Shown in pieces: positions 42,609-52,558 of a DNA stretch of 64,000 bases; within the stretch, counting starts at the first letter, position 1; each line of letters opens with the position of its first letter. Below the pieces are notes generated by a model that saw only the letters and a list, made by a program, of their open reading frames with translations, ran no database searches and had not been told where the DNA came from. The stretch is taken from assembly GCF_022180365.1 (NCBI RefSeq), contig NZ_BQKV01000018.1:1-64000 (forward strand). The letters run 5' to 3'. This stretch comes from Faecalibacterium gallinarum (lineage in GTDB: Bacteria; Bacillota; Clostridia; Oscillospirales; Ruminococcaceae). A program made the position numbers and the translations under genes.

Positions 42609-43835
42609 TTAAGCGATGCCTTCGGCTGTTTCCAGCATGGTCTCGGCGAAGATGCCATAGCCCCGAGTGGGATCGTTGACCAGAACATGGGTCACCGCCC
42701 CTACCAAACGGCCGTTCTGGATGATGGGGCTGCCGCTCATCCCCTGCACAATGCCCCCTGTCTGGGCCAGCAGCTCCGGGTCGGTCACCCGGATCACCAT
42801 ATTCCGCACCGGGTCGGCGTCCGAAATTTTCTCGATCTGGACGGTGTAGGCGTGGGTGGTCTCACCGGAGATGGTGGTCCAGATTTCGGCCTCCCCTTCC
42901 TCCACCTCCTGGGCAAAGGCCACCTCCATGGAGGTACCCGCAAAGGAGGTTCGGGTGGTGCCGTAAACGCCATTGGAACCGTTGATGCAGATGGTGCCTA
43001 TGGCATGGGCGCTGACAAACTGCCCTTTCAGCTCTCCCGGGCTGCCGGCAGTCCCGGCGGTACAGCCCACAATCTCACAGGGGACGATCTCGCCGCTGCG
43101 CAGGGCGATGCTCTGGCCGGTATCCCCGTCGCTGATGGAGTGGCCCAGCCCGGCGAAGATGCCGTTTTCCGCATCCACAAAGGTCAGGGTACCCACCCCG
43201 GCGGAGGAGTCCCGCACCCACATGCCGGCACGCCATTCGCCGGCGTTCTCATCCCAAAGAGGGGTCAGGGTGGTTTCCAGCTGGCGGCCGTCCCGCACAT
43301 AGACCACGGTGACGGGGTGTCCGCCCGCAGCTTCCAGAGCGGCTTTGACGGCGTCGTTGTTATCCGTCTGGGTGTCTCCGATGCAGATTACCCGGTCGCC
43401 CATGTGCAGCCCCGCCTCTTTGGCCGGGTTGGCGGTGCCGCCGCTGGAGGTGGAGAGATCTGAGAACCCCACAATCAGCGCCCCTTCGGAGAACATCTTG
43501 ACCCCAAAGGGGGTGCCGCAGACGGTGACCGTCATCCGCGGGGTAACCACCGCCCGGATGGTTTTGATGGGCAGGATTCCGCCCAGGGACAAGGTGGCCT
43601 GATAGGTGCCCACCGCGCGGGTGCTGGCCACATTCTGGCTGCCCCAGGCGCCCAGGGGTTCGATATATTCAAACCGGGCCAGCTGCAGCGGCTGCCCCGG
43701 TTCCAGACATACATTTTCCGGCAAGCTGCTGTAAAGCCACCCCAGAGCCGCAAGGGCTGCCGTAGCGGTATACGCAGCACAGAGCCCCAGCGCCCGCCCC
43801 CATGGACGGGCGGGTCTCCGGCGATTCTTGTTCAC
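42609..43835 (-). CDS. spoIVB: SpoIVB signalling serine peptidase
   Basis: 408 residues. N-terminal membrane anchor (about 15-35), PDZ domain (about 100-190, AKEAGLHMGDRVICIGD), and S55 peptidase domain with catalytic Ser in QGMSGSPIIQNGR near 370 and His in the LGHSISDGDTG segment near 230. SpoIVB is made in the forespore and triggers pro-sigma-K processing. Starts with GTG 43835 after GGGGAGG. In many Firmicutes spoIVB follows recN and precedes spo0A; here it is upstream of spoIIIA instead. Confidence 0.93.
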   Translation of the reverse strand: MNKNRRRPARPWGRALGLCAAYTATAALAALGWLYSSLPENVCLEPGQPLQLARFEYIEPLGAWGSQNVASTRAVGTYQATLSLGGILPIKTIRAVVTPRMTVTVCGTPFGVKMFSEGALIVGFSDLSTSSGGTANPAKEAGLHMGDRVICIGDTQTDNNDAVKAALEAAGGHPVTVVYVRDGRQLETTLTPLWDENAGEWRAGMWVRDSSAGVGTLTFVDAENGIFAGLGHSISDGDTGQSIALRSGEIVPCEIVGCTAGTAGSPGELKGQFVSAHAIGTICINGSNGVYGTTRTSFAGTSMEVAFAQEVEEGEAEIWTTISGETTHAYTVQIEKISDADPVRNMVIRVTDPELLAQTGGIVQGMSGSPIIQNGRLVGAVTHVLVNDPTRGYGIFAETMLETAEGIA

Positions 43836-43869
43836 AAGGCATCCTCCCCTTTTTCGTCAGTTGCCCTGC

Positions 43870-43876
43870 TAGTATG
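43870..43876 (-). promoter_or_regulatory. Sigma-F/G type -10 box of spoIVB
   Basis: CATACTA on the minus strand fits the forespore consensus CATnnTA. The -35 region 17-18 bases upstream reads TTAAATAA, a weak match. spoIVB is forespore-expressed in Bacillus. Confidence 0.55.
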
Positions 43877-43994
43877 CGCCGGAATCAAACAAATTATTTA
43901 AGCCCGCCCGAACACCGCCACCCGAACACCGCCATCCGAAACCGCCCGAAAATGGAGCGAACACGCCGCGCCCATGCGCTTTATTTTCAAAAGC

Positions 43995-44029
43995 AAACGA
44001 AAAGGCAGGGCCTCCGAAGAGACCCTGCC
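43995..44029 (-). terminator. Terminator of groESL
   Basis: Minus strand: GGCAGGG (44029-44023) pairs with CCCTGCC, with inner CTC/GAG pairs, then TTTTCGTTT. Confidence 0.85.
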
Positions 44030-44061
44030 CTGTACAGATTCGTTTAAAAGGGAGCTGCGGC

Positions 44062-45717
<1,656 letters not shown>

Positions 45718-45772
45718 CTATCAAACTGTCAAACGGTAAAATCTCTCATTTTGCGGCAATCGCAGAGGGGAA

Positions 45773-46087
<315 letters not shown>

Positions 46088-46149
46088 TTAAACTGTAACT
46101 TAGTTGTGCGGGCAGCGCGGCCGCCGGCCTGCTGCGCCGGATTTTTTGT

Positions 46150-46176
46150 TTAGCACTCCGTTTGCCTGAGTGCTAA
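46150..46176. promoter_or_regulatory. CIRCE operator (HrcA site)
   Basis: TTAGCACTC-N9-GAGTGCTAA, a perfect consensus match, placed just downstream of the -10 box of groESL. HrcA binding here represses the operon until heat stress. hrcA itself is not in the window. Confidence 0.98.
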
Positions 46177-46180
46177 GAGT

Positions 46181-46209
46181 ATTGTACTCATCTCGGATGG
46201 AAAAATCAA
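46181..46209 (-). promoter_or_regulatory. Promoter of groESL
   Basis: TTGATT (46209-46204), 17 bases, TACAAT (46186-46181) on the minus strand, directly abutting CIRCE. Confidence 0.85.
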
Positions 46210-46437
46210 GACCTTTGGGCAAATTTATCTGAAAAATTTTCAATTTCGTAACATTTTAAAATTTTATCTTGTCTGCGTTGTTTTTGTCCGGTTTTTTCGT
46301 TTTGTCGGTTCGACTGGGCCATTTTTAAGGAAAGGAGGGATGGTTTCAGGCCCTTTCCCCCAAGGCGCGACGGCGAGGGAAAGCCCCCGCGAAAGGGCTT
46401 TTTCTCCCCTGCCCGCCCACAAGAAAGCGATCCCCGC
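46210..46437 (+). other. Region between groESL promoter and pheS promoter with alternative hairpins
   Basis: AT-rich to 46320, then GC-rich. AAAGGAGGGATG (46331-46342) looks like a strong translation start for a 33-codon frame (46340-46441), but the frame is Pro-rich and runs through a terminator-like hairpin, AAAGCCC...GGGCTTT then TTCTC (46379-46402). CTTTCCC (46353-46359) could instead pair with GGGAAAG (46378-46384 area), giving mutually exclusive structures. Coding is doubtful. Confidence 0.35.
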
Positions 46438-46466
46438 TTGAAAACCGCGGCGAAGTGTGGTAACAT
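46438..46466 (+). promoter_or_regulatory. Promoter of the pheST T-box transcript
   Basis: TTGAAA (46438-46443), 17 bases, TAACAT (46461-46466). The inferred start near 46473 precedes Stem I. Confidence 0.6.
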
Positions 46467-46469
46467 AGG

Positions 46470-46779
46470 CTTTGTTACAAACCTGAATACGCAAAACGCA
46501 GCGACGGAGAAAGTACGCGCCGTATGCACAGTACCAGAGAGGGGCTTCACCGGCTGAAAGGGCCCCCGGATGCAGCAGCGCAGGAAGTTCGCTCCCGAGC
46601 GGCCCGCGGGAACGGCAGCGATGCCCAGTAGTGCGGGACGGTTTGCCCCCGTTAGAGGCGTTTGAGCGCCGCCCCCAGTCTACTTTGACGGGGCGGAAAC
46701 CGGGTGGTACCACGGAGCATTTGACAAGGCTTCGTCCCTTGGCTGGCAGTCTGCCGGCTGAGGGACGGGGCCTTTTTTG
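46470..46779 (+). promoter_or_regulatory. T-box riboswitch (Phe) of pheST
   Basis: T-box GGTGGTACCACGG at 46703-46715. Specifier TTC at 46588-46590 in the context GAA-G-TTC-GCTCCC, the same frame as the Tyr leader at 25988-25990, with an AGTA element upstream (about 46513). Terminator arms AAGGCTTCGTCCCT and AGGGACGGGGCCTT (46726-46773) end in TTTTTT. Uncharged tRNA-Phe should allow read-through into pheS. Confidence 0.93.
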
Positions 46780-46846
46780 ATCCGTGCTTTACGCGCAGGG
46801 GGCCGCCCCCCGCATGTTACAATTTTTGAAGAAGGAGAAAACATCT

Positions 46847-47869
46847 ATGCAAGCAATCATCGACGAGCTGGCAAAACAGGCTGGGGAAAGCCTGGCACAG
46901 GTTTCCTCCAAGGAAACGCTGGCTTCCTTCTGGCAGGAATATCTGAGCAAGAACGGCAAGATCGCCGCCCTGATGAAGAACCTGCGCACCGTCGCGCCCG
47001 AGGAGCGCCCCGCCATGGGCAAGGTCATCAACGAGCTGAAGCAGAAGGTCCAGGCCGACTACGACGCCGCAGCCGACCGGGTCAACCAGGCCGAGCTGGC
47101 CGCCCGGAACGCCGCCGAGGCGGTGGACATCACCTTGCCCGCCAAGGTCCGCCCCATGGGTGCGCTGCACCCCCTGACCCTGGTGCGCAACCAGATCATC
47201 GACACCTTCTCGGGGATGGGCTTTGAGATCTACGAGGGCCCCGAGATCGAGGACGACGACCACTGCTTCACCCGGCTGAACGTCCCCAAGGATCACCCCG
47301 CCCGGGATATGCAGGACACCTTCTATCTGAGCGACGAGCTGCTGCTGCGGACCCAGACCTCCACCGGCCAGATCCGCACCATGGACGCCAAGAAGCCCCC
47401 CATCAAGGTTCTGGTGCCGGGCCGCGTCTTCCGCTCTGACTCGGACGCCACCCACAGCCCCATGTTCCATCAGATGGAGGGCCTGGTGGTCGACAAGGGC
47501 ATCACCCTCTGCGATTTGCAGGGCATGCTGGACTCCTTCGTCCAGCAGCTGTTCGGCAGCGAGGTCCGCACCCGGCTGCGCCCCTCCTATTTCCCCTTCA
47601 CCGAGCCCAGCGTCGAGGTGGACGTGAGCTGCTTTGAGTGCCACGGCAAGGGATGCAGCCTCTGCAAGCACACCGGCTGGATCGAGGTTCTGGGCGGCGG
47701 CGTCGTCAACCGCAAGGTTCTGGAAAACTGCGGCATCGACCCGGACGAGTATTCCGGCATCGCTTTCGGCATCGGCATCGAGCGGATCGCCATGCTGAAG
47801 TACGGCATCAACAACATCGGCCTGATGTTCGAGAACGATCTGCGGTTCCTGAAGCAGTTCCAGGAGTAA
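46847..47869 (+). CDS. pheS: Phenylalanyl-tRNA synthetase alpha subunit
   Basis: 340 residues. N-terminal coiled coil (about 1-90) binding tRNA, then class II catalytic core with motif 2 [11 protein letters not shown] near 205 and motif 3 [14 protein letters not shown] near 310. ATG 46847 follows AAGGAG; an upstream in-frame ATG lies in the T-box terminator. pheT follows 18 bases later. Confidence 0.96.
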   Translation: MQAIIDELAKQAGESLAQVSSKETLASFWQEYLSKNGKIAALMKNLRTVAPEERPAMGKVINELKQKVQADYDAAADRVNQAELAARNAAEAVDITLPAKVRPMGALHPLTLVRNQIIDTFSGMGFEIYEGPEIEDDDHCFTRLNVPKDHPARDMQDTFYLSDELLLRTQTSTGQIRTMDAKKPPIKVLVPGRVFRSDSDATHSPMFHQMEGLVVDKGITLCDLQGMLDSFVQQLFGSEVRTRLRPSYFPFTEPSVEVDVSCFECHGKGCSLCKHTGWIEVLGGGVVNRKVLENCGIDPDEYSGIAFGIGIERIAMLKYGINNIGLMFENDLRFLKQFQE

Positions 47870-47887
47870 CAAGGAGGATAGAATAAG

Positions 47888-50296
47888 ATGAAAGTACCTT
47901 TCAGCTGGTTAAAAGAATTCGTCGACATCGACGTGACGGCACAGGAACTGGAAGAAAAGCTGTTCTCCTGTGGCTTTGAGGTGGAGGAGCTGATCGACCT
48001 GTCCGCCGGCATCGACAAGGTTGTGGTGGGCAAGATCACCGAGATCGAAAAGCAGGAGGGCACCCACCTGAGCAAGTGTGTGGTGGACTGCGGCGAGTAC
48101 GGCCACGAGATCCGGATCAGCACCGGCGCCGACAATATCTTTGTGGGGGCCCATGTCCCCGCCGCCCTGGACGGCTCTACCCTGCCCGGCGGCATCCAGA
48201 TCAAGACCCGGGTGATGCAGGGTGTGGAGTCCCACGGCATGCTCTGCTCCGGCGAAGAGCTGGGCCTGAACGACGACCTCTACCCCGGTTCCGAGGTGTA
48301 CGGCCTTTTGATCCTGCCCGAGGACACCGTCCCCGGCGAGGACATCTGCAAGGTGGTGGGGCTGGACGACTATATCTTCGACATCTCCATCACCGCCAAC
48401 CGGCCCGACTGCCAGTCGGTGCTGGGCATCGCCCGCGAGGTGGCCGCTGTGCTCCACAAGCCCCTCAAGATGCCCGCCACCGACTACACCGTGGCGCTGG
48501 AGCCCGACGAGCCCATCTCGGTCCAGGTGCTGGCCCCCGACCTCTGCCCCCGGTATATGGCCCACTACGTCCGCAACATCCGGATGGGCGAGTCCCCCCG
48601 CTGGATGAAGCGTCACCTGGCCCTCTGCGGCCTGCGGTCCATCAGCAACGTGGTGGATATCACCAACCACACCCTGCTGGAGATCGGCCAGCCCATGCAC
48701 GCCTTCGACCTGAACAAGGTGGCCGGCCGGAGCATCACCGTCCGCCGCGCTCACCCCGGCGAGAAGATCGTCACCCTGGACGAGAAGGAGTTCACTCTGA
48801 CCGAGAACAACCTGGTCATCTGCGACGCCGAGAAGCCGGTGGCCCTGGCGGGCGTCATGGGCGGCGCAAACTCCGGCATGGACGAGCACACCACCAGCCT
48901 GCTGTTCGAGTGCGCCACCTTCGCCCGGGATTCCGTCCGCAAGACCAGCCGCGCTCTGGGCCAGTCCAGCGACTCCTCGGCCCGGTACGAAAAGGGCGTG
49001 GACCGCTACTCCCCCGAGCTGGGCCTGGCCCGCGCACTGCACCTGATCCAGCAGCTGGACTGCGGCGACATCACCAGCCTGGAGTTCGACTGCCTCAGCG
49101 GCGGCCCCCTGGAGCGGAAGGTCATCACCACCACCCCCGCCAAGATCTGCGGCGTGCTGGGCATCGAGGTTCCCGCCCAGGAGATGATCGACATCCTGAC
49201 CCGGCTGGACTTCACGGTGGATGCCTCCGGTGAGGAGTGGAAAGTCAGCGTTCCCCTCTACCGCGAGGACGTGGAGGGCTACCCCGACCTGGCCGAGGAG
49301 GTCATCCGGGAGTACGGCTACGACCACATTGTCCCCACCTTCCTGAAAACCGCTGCCGTCACCAACGGCGGCCTGAACCCCGACCAGAAGCGGACCCTGA
49401 AAGTCAAGCGGCTGCTGGCCGGTCAGGGCTTCTATGAGGCCTCTACCCTGGCATTCTACTCCCAGGCAGAGCTGGATATGCTCCACCTGCCCGCCGACGA
49501 TGCCGCACGCCAGGCCATCCGGATCCTGAACCCCATCAGCGAGAACCTCTCCATCATGCGGACCCTGCTGGCCCCCTCCATGCTGAACGTCATCGTGGAC
49601 AACCTCAAGAAGGGCAACAGCGCCGGCCGTCTGTTCGAAATGGCCCCGGTCTACCTGGCCAAGAGCCTGCCCCTGACCGAGATGCCCGAGGAGCGCCAGA
49701 CCCTCTGCCTCGGCGCCTTCGGCCCCGAGGAGGATTTCTTCACCATCAAGGGCGCCATCGAGGCCCTGGGCGCCGCTCTGGGGCTGAGCTTCTCCTACGT
49801 CAAGGAGTCCACCCCCTGGCTCCACCCCGGCATCAGCGCCGCAGTATACTGCAAGGGCGTGCGGATCGGCGTGTTCGGCAAGCTGGCCAACGAGATCAAC
49901 GCCGAGCTGAAGATCGCCAAGGACGAGAAGGACAGCCAGAACATCTACCTGGCCGAGCTGAACTATGCCGCCCTGGTGGGCTGCATCGAGGGCGAGCTGC
50001 GGTACAAGCCCCTGAGCCCCTATGCACCGGTCAAGCGTGACCTGGCCCTGGTCTGCGACGAGGCGGTTACCTGCGGGGAGATCGAGGAGACCATCCGCAC
50101 CGCCAGCCCCCTGGTGACCGAGGTCAAGCTCTTCGACATCTACCGCGGCAAGAACCTGGGCGAGGGCAAAAAGAGCATGGCCTTCTCCCTGGTGCTGGCC
50201 GATCCCAACGCGGAGCTGAGCGCCGACCAGGCCGAGCGCGCCGTCAAGAAGATTCTGGGCAACCTGAAATTCAAGATGGGCATCGAAATGCGCTAA
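47888..50296 (+). CDS. pheT: Phenylalanyl-tRNA synthetase beta subunit
   Basis: 802 residues. EMAP/tRNA-binding domain (about 40-155), B3/B4 editing domain (about 210-385), B5 DNA-binding-like domain (about 405-475), core, and C-terminal FDX-ACB anticodon domain (about 710-802). ATG 47888 follows AAGGAGG. Forms the alpha2-beta2 enzyme with PheS. Confidence 0.97.
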   Translation: MKVPFSWLKEFVDIDVTAQELEEKLFSCGFEVEELIDLSAGIDKVVVGKITEIEKQEGTHLSKCVVDCGEYGHEIRISTGADNIFVGAHVPAALDGSTLPGGIQIKTRVMQGVESHGMLCSGEELGLNDDLYPGSEVYGLLILPEDTVPGEDICKVVGLDDYIFDISITANRPDCQSVLGIAREVAAVLHKPLKMPATDYTVALEPDEPISVQVLAPDLCPRYMAHYVRNIRMGESPRWMKRHLALCGLRSISNVVDITNHTLLEIGQPMHAFDLNKVAGRSITVRRAHPGEKIVTLDEKEFTLTENNLVICDAEKPVALAGVMGGANSGMDEHTTSLLFECATFARDSVRKTSRALGQSSDSSARYEKGVDRYSPELGLARALHLIQQLDCGDITSLEFDCLSGGPLERKVITTTPAKICGVLGIEVPAQEMIDILTRLDFTVDASGEEWKVSVPLYREDVEGYPDLAEEVIREYGYDHIVPTFLKTAAVTNGGLNPDQKRTLKVKRLLAGQGFYEASTLAFYSQAELDMLHLPADDAARQAIRILNPISENLSIMRTLLAPSMLNVIVDNLKKGNSAGRLFEMAPVYLAKSLPLTEMPEERQTLCLGAFGPEEDFFTIKGAIEALGAALGLSFSYVKESTPWLHPGISAAVYCKGVRIGVFGKLANEINAELKIAKDEKDSQNIYLAELNYAALVGCIEGELRYKPLSPYAPVKRDLALVCDEAVTCGEIEETIRTASPLVTEVKLFDIYRGKNLGEGKKSMAFSLVLADPNAELSADQAERAVKKILGNLKFKMGIEMR

Positions 50297-50305
50297 TTTT
50301 TCATC

Positions 50306-50328
50306 CGCGCCGTAACTTTGTGCGAACC
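50306..50328 (+). repeat. Repeat A, plus-oriented copy
   Basis: 23 bases whose exact reverse complement is at 50642-50664 and a 21/23 version at 50790-50812. It lies in a wider element (50300-50346) partly repeated at 50470-50516 (TTCATCCG...GTAAC...ACGCCC). Confidence 0.85.
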
Positions 50329-50341
50329 ATAACGCCCATGT

Positions 50342-50466
50342 CGCGACAGTTGTAGGTACTGCGGCCCGTAAGGTTTCGGGGCTCGTACAAACCCTATTCC
50401 GCGACAGCGGTAGGAGCTGCAAGCCGTAAGGTTTTGGGGGCTCGTGCAAACCTCATTCCACGGCAG
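50342..50466 (+). repeat. Tandem 58-59 base repeats (B1, B2 and partial B3)
   Basis: Unit B1 50342-50399 and unit B2 50400-50458 both run CGCGACAG..GTAGG..CTGC..CCGTAAGGTTT..GGG.CTCGT.CAAAC; B3 starts at 50459 with CACGGCAGCGG. The CGCGACAG...GTAG core recurs in inverted form in the copies near 50620 and 50765. Confidence 0.8.
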
Positions 50467-50523
50467 CGGTTCATCCGTACTGTAACGAAGAGCGGGCCAT
50501 CACGCCCGTTCTGCGAAAACTTT

Positions 50524-50559
50524 AAGCTCTGCTGACCATTCGGCCAGCAGAGCTTTTTT
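50524..50559 (+). terminator. Terminator of pheST
   Basis: AAGCTCTGCTG (50524-50534) pairs with CAGCAGAGCTT (50545-50555), followed by TTTT. It lies 228 bases past the pheT stop, so the repeat family up to 50516 is transcribed with pheST. Confidence 0.88.
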
Positions 50560-50612
50560 GCATTTTATATCATAATATCAAATTGCAGACAAAGACCTAC
50601 TGGCCCTCAAGC

Positions 50613-50664
50613 ACCTAAAGCTGTCGCGGCATGAGCTTTGCGGTTCGCACAAAGTTACGGCGCG
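50613..50664 (-). repeat. Repeat A/B composite, minus-oriented copy 1
   Basis: Carries the inverted CGCGACAG core (as CTGTCGCGG) followed by the exact reverse complement of repeat A. About 80% identical to 50762-50812. Confidence 0.82.
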
Positions 50665-50667
50665 AAT

Positions 50668-50712
50668 AAAAAGCCCTGCCGCCGGGCGTGTCCGGTATAG
50701 CAGGGCTTTTGT
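50668..50712 (-). terminator. Terminator of aspS (possibly bidirectional)
   Basis: AGCCCTGC pairs with GCAGGGCT; on the minus strand TTTTTATT follows, on plus TTTTGTCTT. Confidence 0.85.
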
Positions 50713-50761
50713 CTTGTTCAATTGGGGGCAACCGTGGTTATGAGCCGAACGGCCCGCAGCG

Positions 50762-50812
50762 CCTACAGCTGTCGCGGCGCGGGCTTCGCGGTTCACACAA
50801 AGCTACGGCGCG
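50762..50812 (-). repeat. Repeat A/B composite, minus-oriented copy 2
   Basis: Starts with CCTACAGCTGTCGCGG and ends with the 21/23 copy of repeat A, only eight bases from the aspS stop. Inside the aspS 3' untranslated region. Confidence 0.82.
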
Positions 50813-50819
50813 GTTGAAA

Positions 50820-52154
50820 TTACGGGGTCAGACGGTTGGGGCCGCGGAAGAGGAACATAGCCTCTTTGATGCCAAGGCCCACCAGCAGCATGGTCAGCCG
50901 GTCGATGCCCAGGCCGAAGCCGCCGTGGGGCGGGCAGCCGTACTCGAAGAACTCCAGATAGAACTTGACGTCCTCTCCCAGACCCTTCTCCTCGGCCTGC
51001 TTTTTCAGCACCTCGTAGCGGTGCTCGCGCTGGGCGCCGGTGGTGATCTCCACCCCGCGCCAGATCAGGTCGTAGCCCTGGGGCACGCCGTTCTCATCCC
51101 GCATGTGGTAGAAAGCGCGCTTCTCGGCAGAGTAATCGGTGACGAAGAGGAACTCATGGTTATAGTGCTTCTTGACCCACTCGTAGCTCAGACGCTCGGC
51201 GTCGGTGGTCAGGTCGCCCTTCTCGGACTCGTCCACCGTGTAGCCGAAGTCCTCCTCCAGGCCCTTGTACAGCTCGGCCAGAGTAACCACCGGGAAGGGA
51301 GTCTCAGGGACCACAACCTCCAGGCCGAAGGTCTCCTTGATCTGGTCGCCGTAAGCGTCCTTCACCGCCTGGAGGGCAGCCTTCAGCAGCTCCTCCTCCA
51401 TGTGCATAACGTCACGGTAGGACTCGATATAGCTGAACTCCAGGTCGAAGCCGGAGAACTCGGTGGTGTGCTTGGAGGTGAAGGACTTCTCAGCGCGGAA
51501 CACGGGGCCCACCTCGAAGATCCGCTCGAAGCCGCTGGCCATGGCCATCTGCTTATAGAACTGGGGGCTCTGGGCCAGGTAAGCGTCCCGGTCGAAGTAA
51601 TCCACCTTAAAGACATCGGCGCCGCTCTCGCTGGCGGTGGCGATCAGCTTGGGGGTGTGGATCTCGATGAAGTTCTTGTTCAGCAGGAACTGGCGCATGG
51701 CGTTGACCATAACGCTCTGGGCCTTGAACATCAGCTGGTTCTCATCGGTGCGCAGATCCACCCAGCGGTAGTCGATCCGCTGGTCGATGCTGGAGCGCTC
51801 CACGGCCTTCTTTTTCTTGGTGGCCGCAATCGCCTTGCGGACGATGGGCAGCGGCGCCGCAATGCTCTCGATCTTGATCTCCGACGGGACCATCTCCACG
51901 CCGCCCATCTTGACGTAGTCGTTGGCCATCACCTTGCCCACCACGGTGATCACCGAATCGGGGGTCAGCTGGTCGATGGTATCCACCAGCTCGGGATGAT
52001 CGGCCTTCTCCACAGTGATCTGGAGTTTGCCGGTGATATCCTTGAGGACAATAAAGGCCATCGCCTTGCTGTTGCGCAGGTTCTCGATAAAGCCCTGCAC
52101 TTTGACGGTGCTGTCGATCGCCTTCAGCGCGTCCGAAATATAGGTACGATTCAT
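50820..52154 (-). CDS. aspS: Aspartyl-tRNA synthetase, archaeal (probably non-discriminating) type
   Basis: 444 residues, against about 590 in the bacterial type. N-terminal OB anticodon domain (about 15-105) and class II core with motif 2 FRAEKSFTSKHTTEFSGFD split as FRAEKSFTS...TEFSGFDLE near 225-240 and motif 3 GFGLGIDRLTMLL near 415. It lacks the GAD insertion of bacterial AspRS. Such enzymes usually charge both tRNA-Asp and tRNA-Asn, with GatCAB converting the latter. Asparaginyl synthetase is an alternative, though residues in motif 3 resemble AspRS2. Confidence 0.85.
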   Translation of the reverse strand: MNRTYISDALKAIDSTVKVQGFIENLRNSKAMAFIVLKDITGKLQITVEKADHPELVDTIDQLTPDSVITVVGKVMANDYVKMGGVEMVPSEIKIESIAAPLPIVRKAIAATKKKKAVERSSIDQRIDYRWVDLRTDENQLMFKAQSVMVNAMRQFLLNKNFIEIHTPKLIATASESGADVFKVDYFDRDAYLAQSPQFYKQMAMASGFERIFEVGPVFRAEKSFTSKHTTEFSGFDLEFSYIESYRDVMHMEEELLKAALQAVKDAYGDQIKETFGLEVVVPETPFPVVTLAELYKGLEEDFGYTVDESEKGDLTTDAERLSYEWVKKHYNHEFLFVTDYSAEKRAFYHMRDENGVPQGYDLIWRGVEITTGAQREHRYEVLKKQAEEKGLGEDVKFYLEFFEYGCPPHGGFGLGIDRLTMLLVGLGIKEAMFLFRGPNRLTP

Positions 52155-52187
52155 AGAAATCCTCCTCGTATGCCTGTTATCCTATTT

Positions 52188-52215
52188 ATTATACTTCATT
52201 TCGGGTCAAAATCAA
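52188..52215 (-). promoter_or_regulatory. Promoter of aspS
   Basis: TTGATT (52215-52210), 16 bases, TATAAT (52193-52188) on the minus strand. No T-box is present in the short leader. Confidence 0.7.
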
Positions 52216-52278
52216 TAGAAGCGGCAGGATTTTGCAGGCCCGGCGGGCATTTGGGGCCTGTCCCCTGCCGCTATGGAA

Positions 52279-52323
52279 CAAAAAAGGAACGGCCCTGCTG
52301 CATCTCTGCTGCAAGGCCGTTCT
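52279..52323 (-). terminator. Terminator of tRNA-Leu
   Basis: GAACGGCC/GGCCGTTC stem with a second inner TGCAGCA/TGCTGCA stem, followed by TTTTTTG on the minus strand. Confidence 0.88.
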
Positions 52324-52326
52324 CTG

Positions 52327-52409
52327 TGGTGCGAGGGAGGGGATTTGAACCCCCAAGGTTACCCACACGCACCTCAAACGTGCGCGTCTGCCAGTTCCGC
52401 CACCCTCGC
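52327..52409 (-). tRNA. tRNA-Leu (anticodon GAG)
   Basis: 83 bases with encoded CCA and a variable arm. Acceptor GCGAGGG/CCCTCGC. Anticodon stem CACGT/GCGTG (last pair U-G) with loop TTGAGGT gives GAG, reading CTC and CTT. Confidence 0.93.
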
Positions 52410-52451
52410 ATATCTGCCGCGGTTTTGAACCGCTCGGCGAACTGCTCAAGT

Positions 52452-52480
52452 ATAATACCATATCCCCCCTGAAAAGTCAA
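52452..52480 (-). promoter_or_regulatory. Promoter of tRNA-Leu
   Basis: TTGACT (52480-52475), 17 bases, TATTAT (52457-52452) on the minus strand. Confidence 0.85.
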
Positions 52481-52558
52481 GCACGGAATTCCATTTTCAT
52501 AGATTTTTTTACCAATCATATCTTATAACCAAAAAACGATTTTCAAGGAGGCCGCTCC

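Noticed and set aside
46340-46441. 33-codon frame with strong ribosome site before the Phe T-box
   Set aside because: Not reported as a gene. It is Pro-rich, passes through a terminator-like hairpin and matches no family; kept only as a regulatory curiosity.
47909-50449. 846-codon open frame opposite pheT
   Set aside because: Antisense shadow of pheT with Gly/Leu/His-rich low-complexity translation. It also runs through the repeat region.
50342-50466. Tandem repeats considered as a CRISPR array
   Set aside because: Only two full units, no unique spacers of constant size, unit sequences diverge internally, and no cas genes.
52327-52409. Reading the tRNA anticodon as TTG (Gln)
   Set aside because: The alternative 5-bp stem CGCAC/GTGCG gives TTG, but the long variable arm and alignment to tRNA-Leu with a CACGT/GCGTG stem place GAG at 34-36.
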